A DNA stretch of 64,000 nucleotides, from positions 124,001 through 188,000 of the forward strand of contig JAGOQJ010000003.1 in NCBI GenBank assembly GCA_017991595.1. The letters run 5' to 3'. This document shows positions 9,093-20,400 of this stretch, one piece after another; the first letter of the stretch is position 1, and each line of letters opens with the position of its first letter. The notes under the pieces were generated by a model. The model was not told the DNA's origin. It did no database searches and was given only the letters and a program-made list of their open reading frames with translations. This stretch comes from Candidatus Didemnitutus sp. GTDB lineage: Bacteria > Verrucomicrobiota > Verrucomicrobiia > Opitutales > Opitutaceae. The translations under genes were made by a program, and so were the position numbers.

Positions 9093-11546
9093 ATGAAGTC
9101 ATTCCGCCTGCTTTTTGACGCGGCTGTCGCCGCGTGCGCTCTCGCCGGTTCCGCTGCGGCCACCGAGACCGTTCTCTGGTATCGCCAACCGGCCGCGAAG
9201 TGGTCCGAGGCGCTCCCCGTCGGCAACGGCCGGCTCGGCGCCATGGTCCACGGCGGCGTTGAGCGCGAGCGGCTGGCGCTGAACGAGAGCAGTCTCTGGT
9301 CGGGGCAGCCCGGGAATTACGATCGCGTCGGCGCGCACCGTCATCTCGCGGAAGTGCGGCGCCTGTTGTTCGAGGGAAAATCCCGCGAGGCTGACGTCAT
9401 CGTGGCCAAGGAGTTCCTCGGCGAGCGTCCACTCGGTTCGTATCAGCCGCTCGGCGACCTGTGGCTCGACTTCGCCCCGGCGGCGACTCCGCCGGCGGAT
9501 TACCGGCGCGAGCTTGACCTCGCCGAGGCCGTCGCGCGCACGAGTTATCGCGTCGGGGACGTGACACTGCGGCGCGAGGTGTTTGTCAGCGCACCGCACC
9601 AAGCCGTCGTCGTCCGCCTCACCAGCGACCGGCCCGGCCAAATCAGTTTTCGCGCCCGCCTTGATCGCAATCCTGCCGCGGGCACGCGCGACACACCCGG
9701 CTCGATCGTATGGACGCCCGGTCCACTCGCTGGCGCCACGGTCGCGGTGATCGGCACGGACGAACTTGAATTGCGCGGGCGCGCCGACGAAGGCAAGCCG
9801 ACCGCCGGCGTGCGCTTCGCCGCGCGGCTCAAGGTCCTCGCTGAGGGTGGCCAGGTGACGCCCGATGGCGATGCGCTCGCCGTGTCGGGTGCGGATGCAG
9901 TCACGCTGCTGCTGGTGGCCGCGACGGATTATGCCGGCGACGAACCGGCCGCGGCTTGCGCGCGGCAGGTGGCGGCGCTGGCGCCGGTGACCTTCGCAAC
10001 GCTGCGCGCGGAACACGTGGCCGACCACCAACGCTTTTTCAACCGCGTCGCGCTCACGCTCGGCGCCGACGATCGCCGCGCGCGGCCCACCGACGAGCGG
10101 CTCGCGCGTCTGCGCGGTGGCGAGAGCGATCCCGGTCTGGCGGCGCTCTATTTTCAATACGGACGCTACCTGCTGCTCGGCTCGTCGCGCCCCGGCGGAT
10201 TGCCGGCGAATCTCCAGGGCATCTGGAACGACGACCTGAATCCGCCGTGGTTCTGCGGGTGGCACTTCGACATCAACGCGCAGATGAACTACTGGCTCGC
10301 GGAGACGGCCGCGCTGAGCGAGTGCCACGAGCCGTTCTTCACGATGATCGACCGGTTGCGCGCCAACGGGCGCCAGACAGCGCGCGATGTCTATGGCGCG
10401 CGCGGCTTCGTCGTCGCACACCGCACCAACGCGTGGTGGTTCACCAGCCCGGTGAAGGGTTTGAACGTCTGGCCTCCCGGCGCTGCGTGGCTCTGCCAGC
10501 ACATCTGGGAACACTACCGCTTCACGGGCGACCGCGCGTTTCTCCGCGATCGTGGCTACCCAGCGATGCGCGAGGCGGCGGAGTTTTTCCTCGATTGGCT
10601 CGTGCCCGACCCGCGCACCGGCCTGCTCGTCAGCGGCCCGTCGATCTCGCCGGAAAACAACTTCCTCCAGGACGGCAAACCGACCGCACTCGCGATGGGA
10701 CCCACGATGGACCAGCAGATCGTCGCGGAACTCTTCGACCACTGCGTCGCCGCCGCGACCGAGCTGGGCATCGACGATGCCTTCGTGCGCGAGGTAGCGG
10801 ACAAACGCGCCCGCCTCGCCGGCCCGCGCATCGGCTCCGACGGACGCCTGCTGGAATGGCTCGACGAAGTGCCCGAGCGCGAGCCCGGCCACCGGCACAT
10901 GTCGCATCTCTACGCCGTCTATCCCGGCGGCCAGATCACGCCGCGCGCGACGCCCGAGCTGGCCGCCGCCGCGCGCGCTTCGCTCGCCGCACGCATCGCC
11001 GCCGGCGGCGTGGGCAAGGTGAACGCCAGCGACGCAAGCAACGTCGGCTGGAGCCTCGCGTGGAATGCCGGCCTCTGGGCGCGGCTGCGCGAGCCGGCGC
11101 GGGCGCACGCCACGTTCCACGCGCTGCTCGAGCGCGCCGTCTTCGCCAACCTGCTGGACGGTCACCCGCGCAAGGGCCGCGAGAATGTCTTCCAAATCGA
11201 CGGCAACCTCGGCGGTGCCGCCGCGCTCGGCGAGATGTTGCTGCAAAGCCACGACGGCGGCATCGACCTGCTGCCGGCACTCCCGGCTGAGTGGAGCGAG
11301 GGCGCCTTCACCGGCCTGCGCGCGCGGGGCGGATATCAAATCGATGCCGCGTGGCGGAATCACGCGCTCGTGAGCGCAGTCATTGTCGCCAGCCAATCCG
11401 GACGCTGCGTCGTGCGCGCACCGCAGTCGTTTGTCGTCATGAGCGACGGTGCGACACTCGTTTCATCTGAACCAGACGGTGCGGGAGCGCACGTCGTCCG
11501 TTTCGACGCGGCATGTGGTCGCGCGTATCGGATTCATTCTCAATGA
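9093..11546 (+). CDS. GH95 alpha-L-fucosidase or alpha-L-galactosidase, secreted
   Basis: An 817-residue exported enzyme with signal [23 protein letters not shown]. The GH95 pattern is clear: [20 protein letters not shown] and [12 protein letters not shown] at the N-terminus, [27 protein letters not shown] (Asn395), GHRHMSHLY, and [13 protein letters not shown] near the C-terminus. The family inverts alpha-1,2-L-fucosides or alpha-L-galactosides, substrates found on xyloglucan, rhamnogalacturonan and exopolysaccharide side chains. The residue two before Asn395 is Asp, a position where I recall Asn in characterised alpha-1,2-fucosidases; this could shift specificity but needs an alignment. The ATG at 9093 was chosen because it starts the signal peptide. 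Its stop overlaps the GH2 start as ATGA. Confidence 0.88.
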   Translation: MKSFRLLFDAAVAACALAGSAAATETVLWYRQPAAKWSEALPVGNGRLGAMVHGGVERERLALNESSLWSGQPGNYDRVGAHRHLAEVRRLLFEGKSREADVIVAKEFLGERPLGSYQPLGDLWLDFAPAATPPADYRRELDLAEAVARTSYRVGDVTLRREVFVSAPHQAVVVRLTSDRPGQISFRARLDRNPAAGTRDTPGSIVWTPGPLAGATVAVIGTDELELRGRADEGKPTAGVRFAARLKVLAEGGQVTPDGDALAVSGADAVTLLLVAATDYAGDEPAAACARQVAALAPVTFATLRAEHVADHQRFFNRVALTLGADDRRARPTDERLARLRGGESDPGLAALYFQYGRYLLLGSSRPGGLPANLQGIWNDDLNPPWFCGWHFDINAQMNYWLAETAALSECHEPFFTMIDRLRANGRQTARDVYGARGFVVAHRTNAWWFTSPVKGLNVWPPGAAWLCQHIWEHYRFTGDRAFLRDRGYPAMREAAEFFLDWLVPDPRTGLLVSGPSISPENNFLQDGKPTALAMGPTMDQQIVAELFDHCVAAATELGIDDAFVREVADKRARLAGPRIGSDGRLLEWLDEVPEREPGHRHMSHLYAVYPGGQITPRATPELAAAARASLAARIAAGGVGKVNASDASNVGWSLAWNAGLWARLREPARAHATFHALLERAVFANLLDGHPRKGRENVFQIDGNLGGAAALGEMLLQSHDGGIDLLPALPAEWSEGAFTGLRARGGYQIDAAWRNHALVSAVIVASQSGRCVVRAPQSFVVMSDGATLVSSEPDGAGAHVVRFDAACGRAYRIHSQ

Positions 11547-14371
11547 AGCATCCCATGATTTTGCGATTGCTCGTCTGTCTGGCCATCTGCGCGACTGCGC
11601 TCGGCGCCGCCGCGGAAGATCGGCTCTCTCTCGCCGGAACGTGGCGCTTGCAGTTGGACCCGCAGGGGATCGGCGAGGCGTCAGGGTGGATGACCGCAGA
11701 ACTGCCCGAGACCGTGCGCCTGCCCGGGACGCTCGATGAGAGCCAACACGGTGTCTCGCCAACGCCGAGCACGACGGAGTTGAACCGACGATTTGTCTAC
11801 GATGGCGCCGCATGGTATCAGCGTGAAATTGAGATTCCTGCCGCGTGGGCGGGACGTCGCGTCGAGTTGTTCCTCGAGCGCACGCGCTTCACGCGCGTTT
11901 GGTTTGATGGGGAGATGGTGGGGCGCGGCGCAAGCCTGAGCACGCCCCACCGGTTTGTGCTCACCGAGCGCGCGCGGCCCGGACGGCACCGGCTTGCCGT
12001 CGAGGTGAACAACGATCCCAAGCTCTACCCGATGCACCTCAGCCATGTCTGGGCGGACCGGATACAGACAAATTGGAACGGCATCGTCGGTCGGATCGAA
12101 TTGCGGGTGACCGATCCGGTGTGGATTGACGACGTGCAGGTGCATGCGTCCGCCGGCGCGAGCTCGGCCCGCGTCGTGATTGCGCTCGGCAACCGCACCG
12201 GCGCAGAGGTGATGACTCGTGTCGTGCTGGACGCGGGCCGGCTTGGGCAGAGCGAGCATGCCGTTCACCTGCCAATCGGCACCAGCCAGCACGTGCTCGA
12301 GCTCGCGTGGAGCTCGGCGCCCGGACTGTGGGACGAATTTTCTCCGACGACGCATGCGTTGGAGGTGGCGACGAAATGTGAGCTGGCGGATGGGCGCAAA
12401 TTCGCGGATCGACGCGAACTCACGTTCGGCGTGCGTGACTTTGCGCGACAGGGAAAAAAGTTTGCGGTGAATGGGCGCGTGACGTTTCTCCGCGGCAAGC
12501 ACGATGCCGGCGTGTTTCCGCTGACCGGTTATGCGGCCATGGACGAGGCGGAGTGGGAGCGGGTCTTTCGCGTCGCCGCCTCATTCGGCATCAATTTCTA
12601 TCGGTTCCACAGTTGGTGTCCTCCGGAGGCGGCGTTCCGCGCCGCGGATCGGGTGGGCATCTATCTTCAGCCGGAGCTTCCCGCCTGGGGCTCGTTTGCG
12701 CGGCCCGGGCTGGCGGACTATCTGCGGCGCGAAGGCGAGGCGATTCTCCGCGAGTTCGGCAATCATCCGTCTTTCGTGATGTTCACCCTCGGCAACGAAC
12801 TCGCGGGCGATCTCGCGGGCCGGCGCGAGTTGGTGGCTCATCTCCGGGCGTTCGATTCGCGCCGGCTCTTCGCGCAGGGGTCCAACAACCATTTCGTTTC
12901 CCCGGAGCCGCTCGAGGTGGATGACTTTTGGGCTGTTTCGGCGACGCGTCGCACCGGCGGACGCGTGGTCCTGGACATCGAGCTCACACGCGGCTCGATG
13001 CTGCATGGCTATCTCGGCCATCTGAACAACGAGTATCCGTCTTCGACGCTGGTCGATTACGCGCGGGCGGCGGCGCGCAGCCCGGTGCCGCTGCTCAGCC
13101 ACGAAACGGGGCAATACCTGGTGTTCCCGGATTTTTCGGAAATGCGAAAATACACCGGTGTGCTGCGGCCCTATCCGATGGAAGTTTTTCAAGAGCGAAT
13201 GACCAAGAGCGGGCTGGAAGCGCAGGCCGACGCCTTTCACCGGGCCTCGGGAAAGCTCGCGGCACTCTGCTACAAGGAAGACATCGAATCCGTGCTGCGC
13301 ACCCGCGACATGGCCGGCTACGCCTTGCTCGATCTCCAGGATTATCCCGGTCAAGGCAGCGCTTGGGTGGGAATGTGCAATGCATTCATGGAACCGAAGT
13401 CGTTCGTCGAACCGGCGTGGTTCCGCCAATTCTGTGCGCCGGTCGTGCCGCTGCTGCGCTTCGCGAAGCGCACCTGGATCGAGAACGAGACGTTTCGCGC
13501 GCGGGTGGAGATCGCCCAGTATCACCGTGAGGCCCTGCGCGACGCGGTCGTGCAGGTGCGGCTGTTCGCCGGCAATGACGTGATATCCGAACGCACGCTG
13601 CGGCCCGCGGAGATCGCCGCCGGCGGCGTGCGCGAGGTGGGGGAGATTGAGTTTCCCCTGCGCGACATCGCCGCGCCGCAGCAGTTGCGCTGTGAGGTCT
13701 CGATTGCCGGCACCCCGTGGCGCAACGAATACGACGTGTGGATTTATCCGGGCGAAGTGAACTACGCCCATTCCGGCAAAGTTGAGATCGCCGAGTTCTT
13801 CGATGCGGAAGTGCGATCGAAGCTGGCGCGCGGTGGCACGGTGCTGTTGCTCCCGCGGCTGCATGAGCTTCGCAACACCATCGACGGCCAGTTCATCGCG
13901 AATTTCTGGACGGTTGCGTTCTTCAAGAACTACCGCGGGCCCGGCACGCTCGGCTTGTTGATGGACCCGGCGCATGCCGCATTCGGACATTTTCCGACGG
14001 AAGCGCATTCGAATTGGCAATGGTGGCCGATGGCGAGGCACGGGCGGCCGATGATCCTCGATGGCTTGCCCCGCGCGCTGAAGCCGTTGGTGCAAGTGAT
14101 CGACAATTTCGAAACCAGCCGGAAGCTCGGATTACTCTTCGAAGCGCGGGTGGGGAAGGGACGACTGATGGTTTCTTCCATCGATTTTCTGCAGCACCGC
14201 GACAAGCCCGAGGTGCGGCAGCTGCTTTTCAGTCTGTTGCGCTACATGGACAGCGAAGCGTTTGCGCCGGAAGTGGACGTGACTGAAGCGCAAATCGAGC
14301 AACTCTTTCGTGGTGCGGACGACAAATCCGATCGGGTGCAATCGGCCGTCGATCCCGGCATCCATGGCTGA
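11543..14371 (+). CDS. GH2-family glycosidase, secreted
   Basis: A 942-residue retaining glycosidase of the GH2 clan, with signal [24 protein letters not shown]. Domains in order: jelly-roll sugar-binding domain (about 25-190; [35 protein letters not shown]), immunoglobulin-like domain (about 195-310), then a TIM barrel with [14 protein letters not shown], the acid/base Glu in [10 protein letters not shown] (near 418) and the likely nucleophile Glu in SHETGQY (near 519). The last 300 residues ([34 protein letters not shown]) are an accessory region common in GH2 of polysaccharide loci. Beta-galactosidase and beta-glucuronidase are the leading activities and cannot be separated here. The start overlaps the GH95 stop (ATGA), so translation is likely coupled. 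Confidence 0.82.
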   Translation: MKHPMILRLLVCLAICATALGAAAEDRLSLAGTWRLQLDPQGIGEASGWMTAELPETVRLPGTLDESQHGVSPTPSTTELNRRFVYDGAAWYQREIEIPAAWAGRRVELFLERTRFTRVWFDGEMVGRGASLSTPHRFVLTERARPGRHRLAVEVNNDPKLYPMHLSHVWADRIQTNWNGIVGRIELRVTDPVWIDDVQVHASAGASSARVVIALGNRTGAEVMTRVVLDAGRLGQSEHAVHLPIGTSQHVLELAWSSAPGLWDEFSPTTHALEVATKCELADGRKFADRRELTFGVRDFARQGKKFAVNGRVTFLRGKHDAGVFPLTGYAAMDEAEWERVFRVAASFGINFYRFHSWCPPEAAFRAADRVGIYLQPELPAWGSFARPGLADYLRREGEAILREFGNHPSFVMFTLGNELAGDLAGRRELVAHLRAFDSRRLFAQGSNNHFVSPEPLEVDDFWAVSATRRTGGRVVLDIELTRGSMLHGYLGHLNNEYPSSTLVDYARAAARSPVPLLSHETGQYLVFPDFSEMRKYTGVLRPYPMEVFQERMTKSGLEAQADAFHRASGKLAALCYKEDIESVLRTRDMAGYALLDLQDYPGQGSAWVGMCNAFMEPKSFVEPAWFRQFCAPVVPLLRFAKRTWIENETFRARVEIAQYHREALRDAVVQVRLFAGNDVISERTLRPAEIAAGGVREVGEIEFPLRDIAAPQQLRCEVSIAGTPWRNEYDVWIYPGEVNYAHSGKVEIAEFFDAEVRSKLARGGTVLLLPRLHELRNTIDGQFIANFWTVAFFKNYRGPGTLGLLMDPAHAAFGHFPTEAHSNWQWWPMARHGRPMILDGLPRALKPLVQVIDNFETSRKLGLLFEARVGKGRLMVSSIDFLQHRDKPEVRQLLFSLLRYMDSEAFAPEVDVTEAQIEQLFRGADDKSDRVQSAVDPGIHG

Positions 14372-14384
14372 CCGACCTTTCCTC

Positions 14385-16037
14385 ATGCAATCCCCATCGA
14401 TGTTCTCCTCTCGCGCGGGCTGGTCAGTTTCCCTGCGGCTCGTTGCCGCCGGTTTGCTGTGGGGCGCGTGTTCTGTGCCTGCCTTGTTTGCCCGCGCCAA
14501 TCTCACGCCCTTCGCGGCGGTGTCCGTCGCAACCGCAGGCGCTGTCGTGCCCGGTGTCGATGCGCCGGGGCAGATTGTGCTGTCCAACGAGCCGAGCGGT
14601 GCGGCCGGCGCCGTGCTGGAGTATGATCTCGCGGCCTTCGCGGAAGGCGTCACGCCGCTCGCGCGCCTCAAGCTGGTCGACCTTGAGAAACTGAAGGTCA
14701 AGCGCCCCGGTGAGAAGGCCAGCGTCGAGCGCGGCGCGATTCACGTCTTCGTCGTGCAGCCGGACGGTCGCGAAGTCCTCGCCGGCAGCACGCACCTCAA
14801 GCCCGCAGGTGCTACGGTCAGTTACTTCATCGACGTCACCGAGGCGGCTAACGCCGTCCTCGTCCGTCCCGCCGCGGAGCGAAAGCTTCGCCTCGCCGTG
14901 CGCCTCACGGGCAAGCCGGTCGCCTACGAAGTTTATGCGTTGCCCGCCGGTGCGCCCGCGCTGGAGCTCGCGTCGCCGGCCGACTGGACCGCCGATGAGG
15001 AGAAGCGTGTCGCCTCGCTCCTGCACGGCGCGGAGGTTTACCGCGAGGCCTGCCTCCCGCTCGCGCCGGCCGCCGGCCAGGAAGTCACGTTGCGCCTGCT
15101 TTATCCGGCGAAAAAAGTCACCGAGGTCGTCGCCCTCGGCACGGGCGAGCGCCTGCAGGAAGGGCGCGATTGGATCCTGCGCGACGGACGCGTCATCCTT
15201 CCCCTCGGCACGCGCGCGCCGGTGCAGGTCGATGCGGAGTTTTTTCTCACCGAGCGCAAGGAGAAGGACGGGACCACCAAGACCGTGCGCACCACGGTGA
15301 AGCTGGTCTCCGGCTCCTGGTATCACGAGCGCCAGCTCGAGGTCAGCTACGAGCCCGCCGGACGCGATTGGAGCTGGCCCGCGCCGCGCTCCACGCTGGC
15401 CGACCTGCCGCGCACGCAGCAGCTGCTCGCGCGCAAGTCGCCGCTGACGGTCGTGCTCTTCGGTGACAGCATCTCCGAAGGCTTCGATTCCTCGGGCAAG
15501 AACGCCGTCTGGCCCTACCAATCCGGTTACGGCGAGCTCGTCGCGCGCCAGCTGCGCCGGGTTTACGGTGCGCCGATCACGTTCATGAATCACGCCCGCG
15601 CAGGTGGCACCTCGGCGCACGCGCTCACGCAGGTCGATGCGCAGGTCGCGTGGTTCAAGCCCGACCTCGTGCTGCTCGCCTACGGCATGAACGATCGCGC
15701 CGACGCGCGCCGGGTCGCCTACAAGGAAAACCTGGAGAAGATCATCGCCGCCGTTCGCGCCCGCGCGCCGGAGGCGGAGTTCGTCGTCATCACGCCGATG
15801 CTCAACAACCCGAAGCAGCCCACGGGCCTCGACCCGGTGAAATTCATCCGCGACGAGGCGCTGAGCCTGCAGTTGCGCGGTGTCGCCTTCGTCGACGTGA
15901 CTTCCGCGCAGCTCGCGATGCTGGAGCGCAAAGATTACCTTGATCTCTCCGGCAACGGGGCGAATCACCCAAACGATTTCCTGATGCGCATCTACGCGCA
16001 GCGCGTGCTCGAAGTCCTCGCGCCGGCGCCGCGTTGA
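14385..16037 (+). CDS. SGNH/GDSL-family hydrolase with N-terminal beta domain
   Basis: A 550-residue exported esterase candidate, last gene of the GH106-GH95-GH2 operon. After a signal sequence (SVSLRLVAAGLLWGACSVPALFARA) there is a beta-rich region of about 300 residues without a family I recognise. The SGNH domain follows: VLFGDSISEGF with Ser362, LAYGMNDRA with Asn436, and NHPND with His528. This is the arrangement of carbohydrate acetyl esterases that deacetylate pectin, xylan or rhamnogalacturonan. The start is uncertain: ATGs at 14364 (overlapping the GH2 stop), 14385 and 14400 are all in frame, and 14364 would also give coupling. Substrate cannot be assigned from sequence. Confidence 0.78.
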   Translation: MQSPSMFSSRAGWSVSLRLVAAGLLWGACSVPALFARANLTPFAAVSVATAGAVVPGVDAPGQIVLSNEPSGAAGAVLEYDLAAFAEGVTPLARLKLVDLEKLKVKRPGEKASVERGAIHVFVVQPDGREVLAGSTHLKPAGATVSYFIDVTEAANAVLVRPAAERKLRLAVRLTGKPVAYEVYALPAGAPALELASPADWTADEEKRVASLLHGAEVYREACLPLAPAAGQEVTLRLLYPAKKVTEVVALGTGERLQEGRDWILRDGRVILPLGTRAPVQVDAEFFLTERKEKDGTTKTVRTTVKLVSGSWYHERQLEVSYEPAGRDWSWPAPRSTLADLPRTQQLLARKSPLTVVLFGDSISEGFDSSGKNAVWPYQSGYGELVARQLRRVYGAPITFMNHARAGGTSAHALTQVDAQVAWFKPDLVLLAYGMNDRADARRVAYKENLEKIIAAVRARAPEAEFVVITPMLNNPKQPTGLDPVKFIRDEALSLQLRGVAFVDVTSAQLAMLERKDYLDLSGNGANHPNDFLMRIYAQRVLEVLAPAPR

Positions 16038-16317
16038 AGCGGTGCGCCCGGCGCGGGCGGACGGGAAAGTGAAGGCCACGTCGGGACTCGAACCCAAGGG
16101 GCTATCATCCCCTGCCGACCTGATGTGCAGCGCAGCCAGCTGGCACGCTAGCACAGGGGCCGGCACCGCCGCGGCGCGATTTATGCGCAAAACTCAGCAT
16201 GGATTGTCCTGCCACCGGGCGCGCTCCGGGAGCCCCGGAGGCGGTGGATCGCCCCGGGAGGCCGCGGCGCCCACGCCGGGGTTGCGCGCGGGCCGGAAGC
16301 CCCTTCAGTGTGGCGGT
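16038..16317. other. 280-bp intergenic stretch with tRNA-like and hairpin sequences
   Basis: On the minus strand, 16081-16095 reads as a tRNA T-arm (GGGTTCGAGTCCCGA). Just 5' of it on that strand, 16096-16113 folds as AGGGG and CCCCT around the loop ATGATAG, which would read anticodon GAT. The variable loop is missing and I could not build a D-arm or acceptor stem, so this is not a normal tRNA. A further hairpin with arms CTCCGGG and CCCGGAG lies at 16224-16240. Confidence 0.4.
16073..16160 (-). ncRNA. tRNA-like or degenerate tRNA sequence
   Basis: It contains a convincing T-arm with TTCGAGT loop, an adjoining 5-bp stem with a 7-base loop carrying GAT, and GTGC/GCAC arms around a sequence with GCTGG that resembles a D-loop. 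The arms GTCGG (near 16118) and CCGAC (near 16080) could close an outer stem. The order and spacing are wrong for a working tRNA. Possibilities are a tRNA remnant at the edge of the restriction island, another small structured RNA, or chance. Confidence 0.22.
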
Positions 16318-16677
16318 ATGAAAGTCGGAGCCAAAGTCGTGTGCGTGGATGACGTGTTTCCCGCGGTCATCAAGGAGTTCTATGTCGCGTTGCCGGTGAA
16401 GGGCGCGACCTACACCGTGCGCGAAGTCACGCTGGGCCGCGAGAAGCTGGCGATCGTGAAGGACGGCCAGATCGTGCCCAACGGCGCCTCCGACGAGAGT
16501 GTCACGGTGCGCATCCTGTTGCACGAGCTGGTGAACCCGATGGACCCCTTCAACGGCAACCGCGCCGAGCTCGGCTTCAACGCCGAGCGCTTTCGGGAAG
16601 TGGAGGAAGAACACGCCGAGGAACACCGTGAAGCCGAACTCGCGATCGGCGGCTTCGCCGGCCCCGGGAACAACTGA
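16318..16677 (+). CDS. hypothetical protein, 119 residues
   Basis: I do not recognise a family. The product starts MKVGAKVVCVDDVFP and has a beta-strand-rich N-terminal half (FYVALPVKGATYTVREV), suggestive of a small SH3- or KOW-like barrel, then an acidic charged helix (FREVEEEHAEEHREAELAIGG). There is no signal peptide or membrane segment, so it is probably cytoplasmic. The ATG at 16318 is chosen because upstream sequence in the frame has no coding character. Small genes with the pattern 'KVVCVDD.FP......LPVKG..YTVRE' occur in bacterial genomes near phage-type or island DNA, from memory and not verified. It is convergent with the YgjP-like gene. Confidence 0.6.
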   Translation: MKVGAKVVCVDDVFPAVIKEFYVALPVKGATYTVREVTLGREKLAIVKDGQIVPNGASDESVTVRILLHELVNPMDPFNGNRAELGFNAERFREVEEEHAEEHREAELAIGGFAGPGNN

Positions 16678-16714
16678 CGCAGGCGCGCCCCGCGCCCAAT
16701 CGCATCAGGCCGCG

Positions 16715-16737
16715 CAGCCAGCTACATTCAATGGCTG
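16715..16737. terminator. hairpin between convergent genes
   Basis: The arms CAGCCA and TGGCTG enclose an 11-base loop, 38 bp after the stop of the 119-residue gene. No T tract follows, so terminator function is a guess. Confidence 0.3.
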
Positions 16738-16750
16738 GCAGGGAGCTTCC

Positions 16751-16767
16751 CCATGGATCATCCATGG
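16751..16767. repeat. perfect 17-bp palindrome near restriction operon end
   Basis: CCATGGAT, one C, then ATCCATGG. It lies 13 bp beyond the 3' end of the YgjP-like gene. It may act in termination, or mark the left edge of the restriction operon. Confidence 0.4.
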
Positions 16768-16779
16768 TCTGGTCCGACA

Positions 16780-17493
16780 TCAATAAATCCACTCTTCATG
16801 TCGCACCGGCAGCCGATTGAGTTCGTCGCGGTAGTGGCGCCACTTGGGCAAGAAACGGTCCATCAGTTCTAGGAATCGCGGGCCATGGGTGGGTTCAATC
16901 AGGTGCATCAGTTCATGCACGATCAGATACTCCAAGCACGCGGGCGGCTTCTTGGCTAATTCGGTGTTCAGACGAATTGTGCCGGCACGGTGGTTGCAGC
17001 TGCCCCATTTGGTTTTCATGTGCTGCACGAAGAAGCGGTTCGCCTTCACGCCCAGTCTCGGCTCCCAGCGAGCCAGCAGCGACGGCACCGCTTCCTGCAC
17101 CTGTCGCCGATACCATCCGTCCAGCAAGGCCTGACGCTGCCTCACATTAGCCCCGCTCCGGGTCCGGAGCACCAGCCGCTTGTGGCTCAGCTCCACCTCG
17201 GATCGCGGCGCAAGTTCCAGCACCAGCAGGCAACGCCGGCCCCAGACGTAATGACTCTCCCGCTCAAGGTATTCACGCGGCGTTTCCCGGTCTTGTTCCC
17301 GGATGGTGTGCTGATGCCGTTTGATCCAGCCCAGCTTCGAGATCGCAAAAACCCGGATCGCATCCATGCCCATCCGCTCGGGCGCCGAGATGCGCACGCG
17401 GCCCGAGGGAGGATGCACGCTCAGGTGCAGGTGCTTGATGTCCTTGCGCAGGACATCGACCGACACTCCGCCGAACTCCAGTTGCATGACCAT
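16780..17493 (-). CDS. YgjP-like (DUF45) zinc metallopeptidase
   Basis: A 237-residue predicted metal-dependent hydrolase of the SprT/YgjP group. The zinc motif is HELMH (His193, Glu194, His197) with a third ligand His203 in PTHGP. KTKWGSCN (161-168) before it is the typical YgjP segment, and the N-terminal part (LHLSVHPPSGRVRISAPERM) is the usual beta region. There is no signal peptide. Genes of this family are often found directly after hsdR in type I restriction operons, where their role is unknown. Here its ATG overlaps the hsdR stop as TGATG, which implies translational coupling. It is the last gene of the operon. Confidence 0.85.
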   Translation of the reverse strand: MVMQLEFGGVSVDVLRKDIKHLHLSVHPPSGRVRISAPERMGMDAIRVFAISKLGWIKRHQHTIREQDRETPREYLERESHYVWGRRCLLVLELAPRSEVELSHKRLVLRTRSGANVRQRQALLDGWYRRQVQEAVPSLLARWEPRLGVKANRFFVQHMKTKWGSCNHRAGTIRLNTELAKKPPACLEYLIVHELMHLIEPTHGPRFLELMDRFLPKWRHYRDELNRLPVRHEEWIY

Positions 17494-20400
17494 CAGTATT
17501 CCTTTTGCGCGAAGAGCACCGGAAACAACCGCTCGACGGCGTCCTCGTCATTCTGCAGGAGCGGCAGCAGGGCCGCCTTGATGACGTTCTCCTTGGCCCG
17601 CACCCCGCGCCAGTTGTCCGGCCGGACTTCCCGGATCACGGCGTCCACACGGACCGCCTGCTCCATGACCACATTGCGCACCTTGCCGAGATAAGCCGCG
17701 GGGTCCTCCCCGGTCGACAAGCCCGCTTCCTTGACCAGCGTGCTGGCCAGATGGTTATACACCGCCCGCAGCGCCGGGCTCTGCTTCAGCGGTTCCGGCG
17801 TGTCGTCCCCCGCGCCAGCCTGCACCTGCGCGACCAGCTTCGCCATGCGTCGCAGGAAGTCCTCATACTCGATCCGCTTCGCCTTCAGGTCGGCGAGGAT
17901 TTCGCGCAACAGCGCCGACATCCGCTCGTAGAAGGCCGGATCGTTGAGCTGCTCCTTCACGATCTTGCTGCGCACGTTGTTGGCGATGGTCTCCGCCACC
18001 GCGCGACGGTCGCCCTTGATTCCTTCCGGCAGTGAACCGATGGCATCTGCCATCCCCGATTTCACGATCAGCTCCAGCAGACCGATCTCGCCGAACTGCG
18101 AAATGGGCCGCGGCTCCTTGGCCTCGATGTAGGTGTCGATCAGGTGCCGCATGTCGGCCTCGTAGGCCTTCAGGTCGATCGTCTCGCCGCTGGCCTGCCG
18201 GATGATCTCCCGCAGCTTCACCTGACGTTCCACGATCGTCTTGATCTGGACCACCCGACCGGGCGCGTAACCCGCCTGCGCCAGGTCGTCCGCGATGTTA
18301 GCGTAGGCCCGGACCAGCACCGCCGTGGCCTTGTAGAGGCCCGCCCGCTGCGGCTCGTGCGCCTGCAGGTCGTCCGGCAGCTCCGTGTTCCCGCAGAAAT
18401 AATGGATGTGCTCGAGGTCGCCCTTCGGCGGTTTCACCGGTTCGCAGATGGCCGCCACCGCCTCCAGGGCCTCATCCAGCCGCTCACGGCCTTTCAGCAA
18501 CCGGTCCTGCATCAACACCTCGGAAGTCTTCCCGTCGTCCTCCTCAGCCAGATCCGACGTATAAACCTGCAGGGCGCCGGTGCCGGCATCGTTCACCAGC
18601 TTCTTGAACAGGTCCTTGTAATCCACGATGTAGCCGAAGGTCTTGTCGTCGCCGTCGAGCCGGTTGGTGCGGCAGATGGCCTGGAACAGACCATGGTCCT
18701 GCATGGACTTGTCGATGTAGAGGTAGGTGCAGGCCGGCGCATCGAAGCCGGTCAGCAGCTTGTCCACCACCACGAGCAATCGCATCCGGGCCGGCTCCTT
18801 GATGAACAAGTTTTTCACCTCGTCCTCGTAGGTCTCGGTCTTCGTCTTGCCGGGCTTGGGCGTCACGTCCTTCAGCAACGCCATGTAGGTGTTGTAGAGG
18901 AACTGCTTTTCCGTCTCGGTGTTCGCCCCGGTCTCCTCCTTGGTCACATCCTGCGCCTGCGGGTTGTAGGAGGTCACGACGGCGCAAAGGCCCTTGAGTT
19001 CGGTCTTCTGGAAAAGCTCAAAATACTTGCAGGCCTCGTAGATGCTGGAGGCGACCAGCATGGCGTTGCCCTTCTTGCTGGAGAGGCGCGGCTTCACGCC
19101 GAAGTCGAACACGATGTCGCTGACGACCTTGTCCATCCGCGACCGCGAGCTGAGCACCTTCTGCATCGTGCCCCATTGCTCGCGCAGTGCGGCCTTCTGC
19201 CAGTCGTTGAGCGCTTTGGTTTTCGCCTCGAACCAGGCGTCGATCTTGTCCTGCGACCCGAGCGTCTGCTCGATGTCGCGGGCCTCGTAGACGAGATCGA
19301 GCACGACCTCGTCCTCGACCGCCTCGTCGAACTTGTAGGTGTGGATATAGCCGCCGAAGATTTCCTGGCTGGTGGCTTTGTCGTTCTTCAGCAGCGGCGT
19401 GCCCGTGAAGCCGATGAAGACCGCCCCCGGTAGCAGCGCCTTCATGGTCCGGTGCAGCTTGCCGCTCTGGGTGCGGTGACACTCGTCCACGAAGATGAAC
19501 AGCTCGCCCACCGCCGGGCTCGGCCGCGATTTCAGCTCCTCGATGAAGGCGTCGAAGTTCTCCACGTCCTTCTTCCCGAACTTGTGGACCAGCGAGCACA
19601 ACAGGCGCGGTTTCGCCTGGCCGAGCTGCGCCATGAGATCCCGCCCGCTGCTGGTGCGGTAGATGGCGTGACCGGCCTCGTTGAAGACCCGCTCGATCTG
19701 CTTGTCGAGTTCGTCGCGGTCGGTGACCACCAGCACTCTCGCCCGCGGCCGGTTCTCCACGATCCACTTCGCCAGCAGCACCATCACGATGCTCTTCCCG
19801 CTGCCCTGCGTGTGCCAGATGATGCCGCCCCGCATTTGGGTTACGTGCGTCTGCGCGGCCTTCACGCCGAAATACTGGTGCACGCGCGGCAGCTTCTTCT
19901 GCCCACCGTCGAACACCACGAAGTCGTGCATCAGCTCGATCAGGCGCTCCTTCCGCGCCATCTTGCGCAGGTATTTGTCGAGCTTGTAGCCGGCGTTGTC
20001 GGCCTCGTCTTCCTTCCATTGCAGGAAATACTTCTCCTCCGTGCCGATCGTGCCGTAGCGCAGGCCCTCCGAGTCGTTGCCGGCGAAGACGACCTGCACC
20101 GTCGCGAAAAACCACGCATTGAACTCGGGCTGCTGGTTGGAGAGCAGTTGCCGGATGCCCTCGCTCACCGCCACTGAGCCGCGCTTCAGCTCGATGACGG
20201 TCACGGCGATGCCGTTGACATAGAGCACGAGGTCTGGCCGGCGCTCGTGGCCGCCGTGGAGCGTGACCTCCTCTGCAATGGCGAAGTCGTTTCGTTCCGG
20301 GTGCGCCCAGTCGATGAGCGCGACCTGACCGGTGACCTCCCCGGCTTCGGTCTTCACCGGCACGCCGTAGCGGAGCCGGCTGTAAACGGCGCGGTTGTTC

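Noticed and set aside
4139-9244. 1701-codon open frame on the minus strand
   Set aside because: It lies opposite the epimerase, DUF1573 and GH106 genes, is Arg/Ala/His-rich in the way antisense frames of GC-rich genes are, and shows no domain.
16080-16150. Functional tRNA-Ile(GAT)
   Set aside because: Anticodon and T arms adjoin without a variable loop, and no acceptor or D stem pairs correctly.
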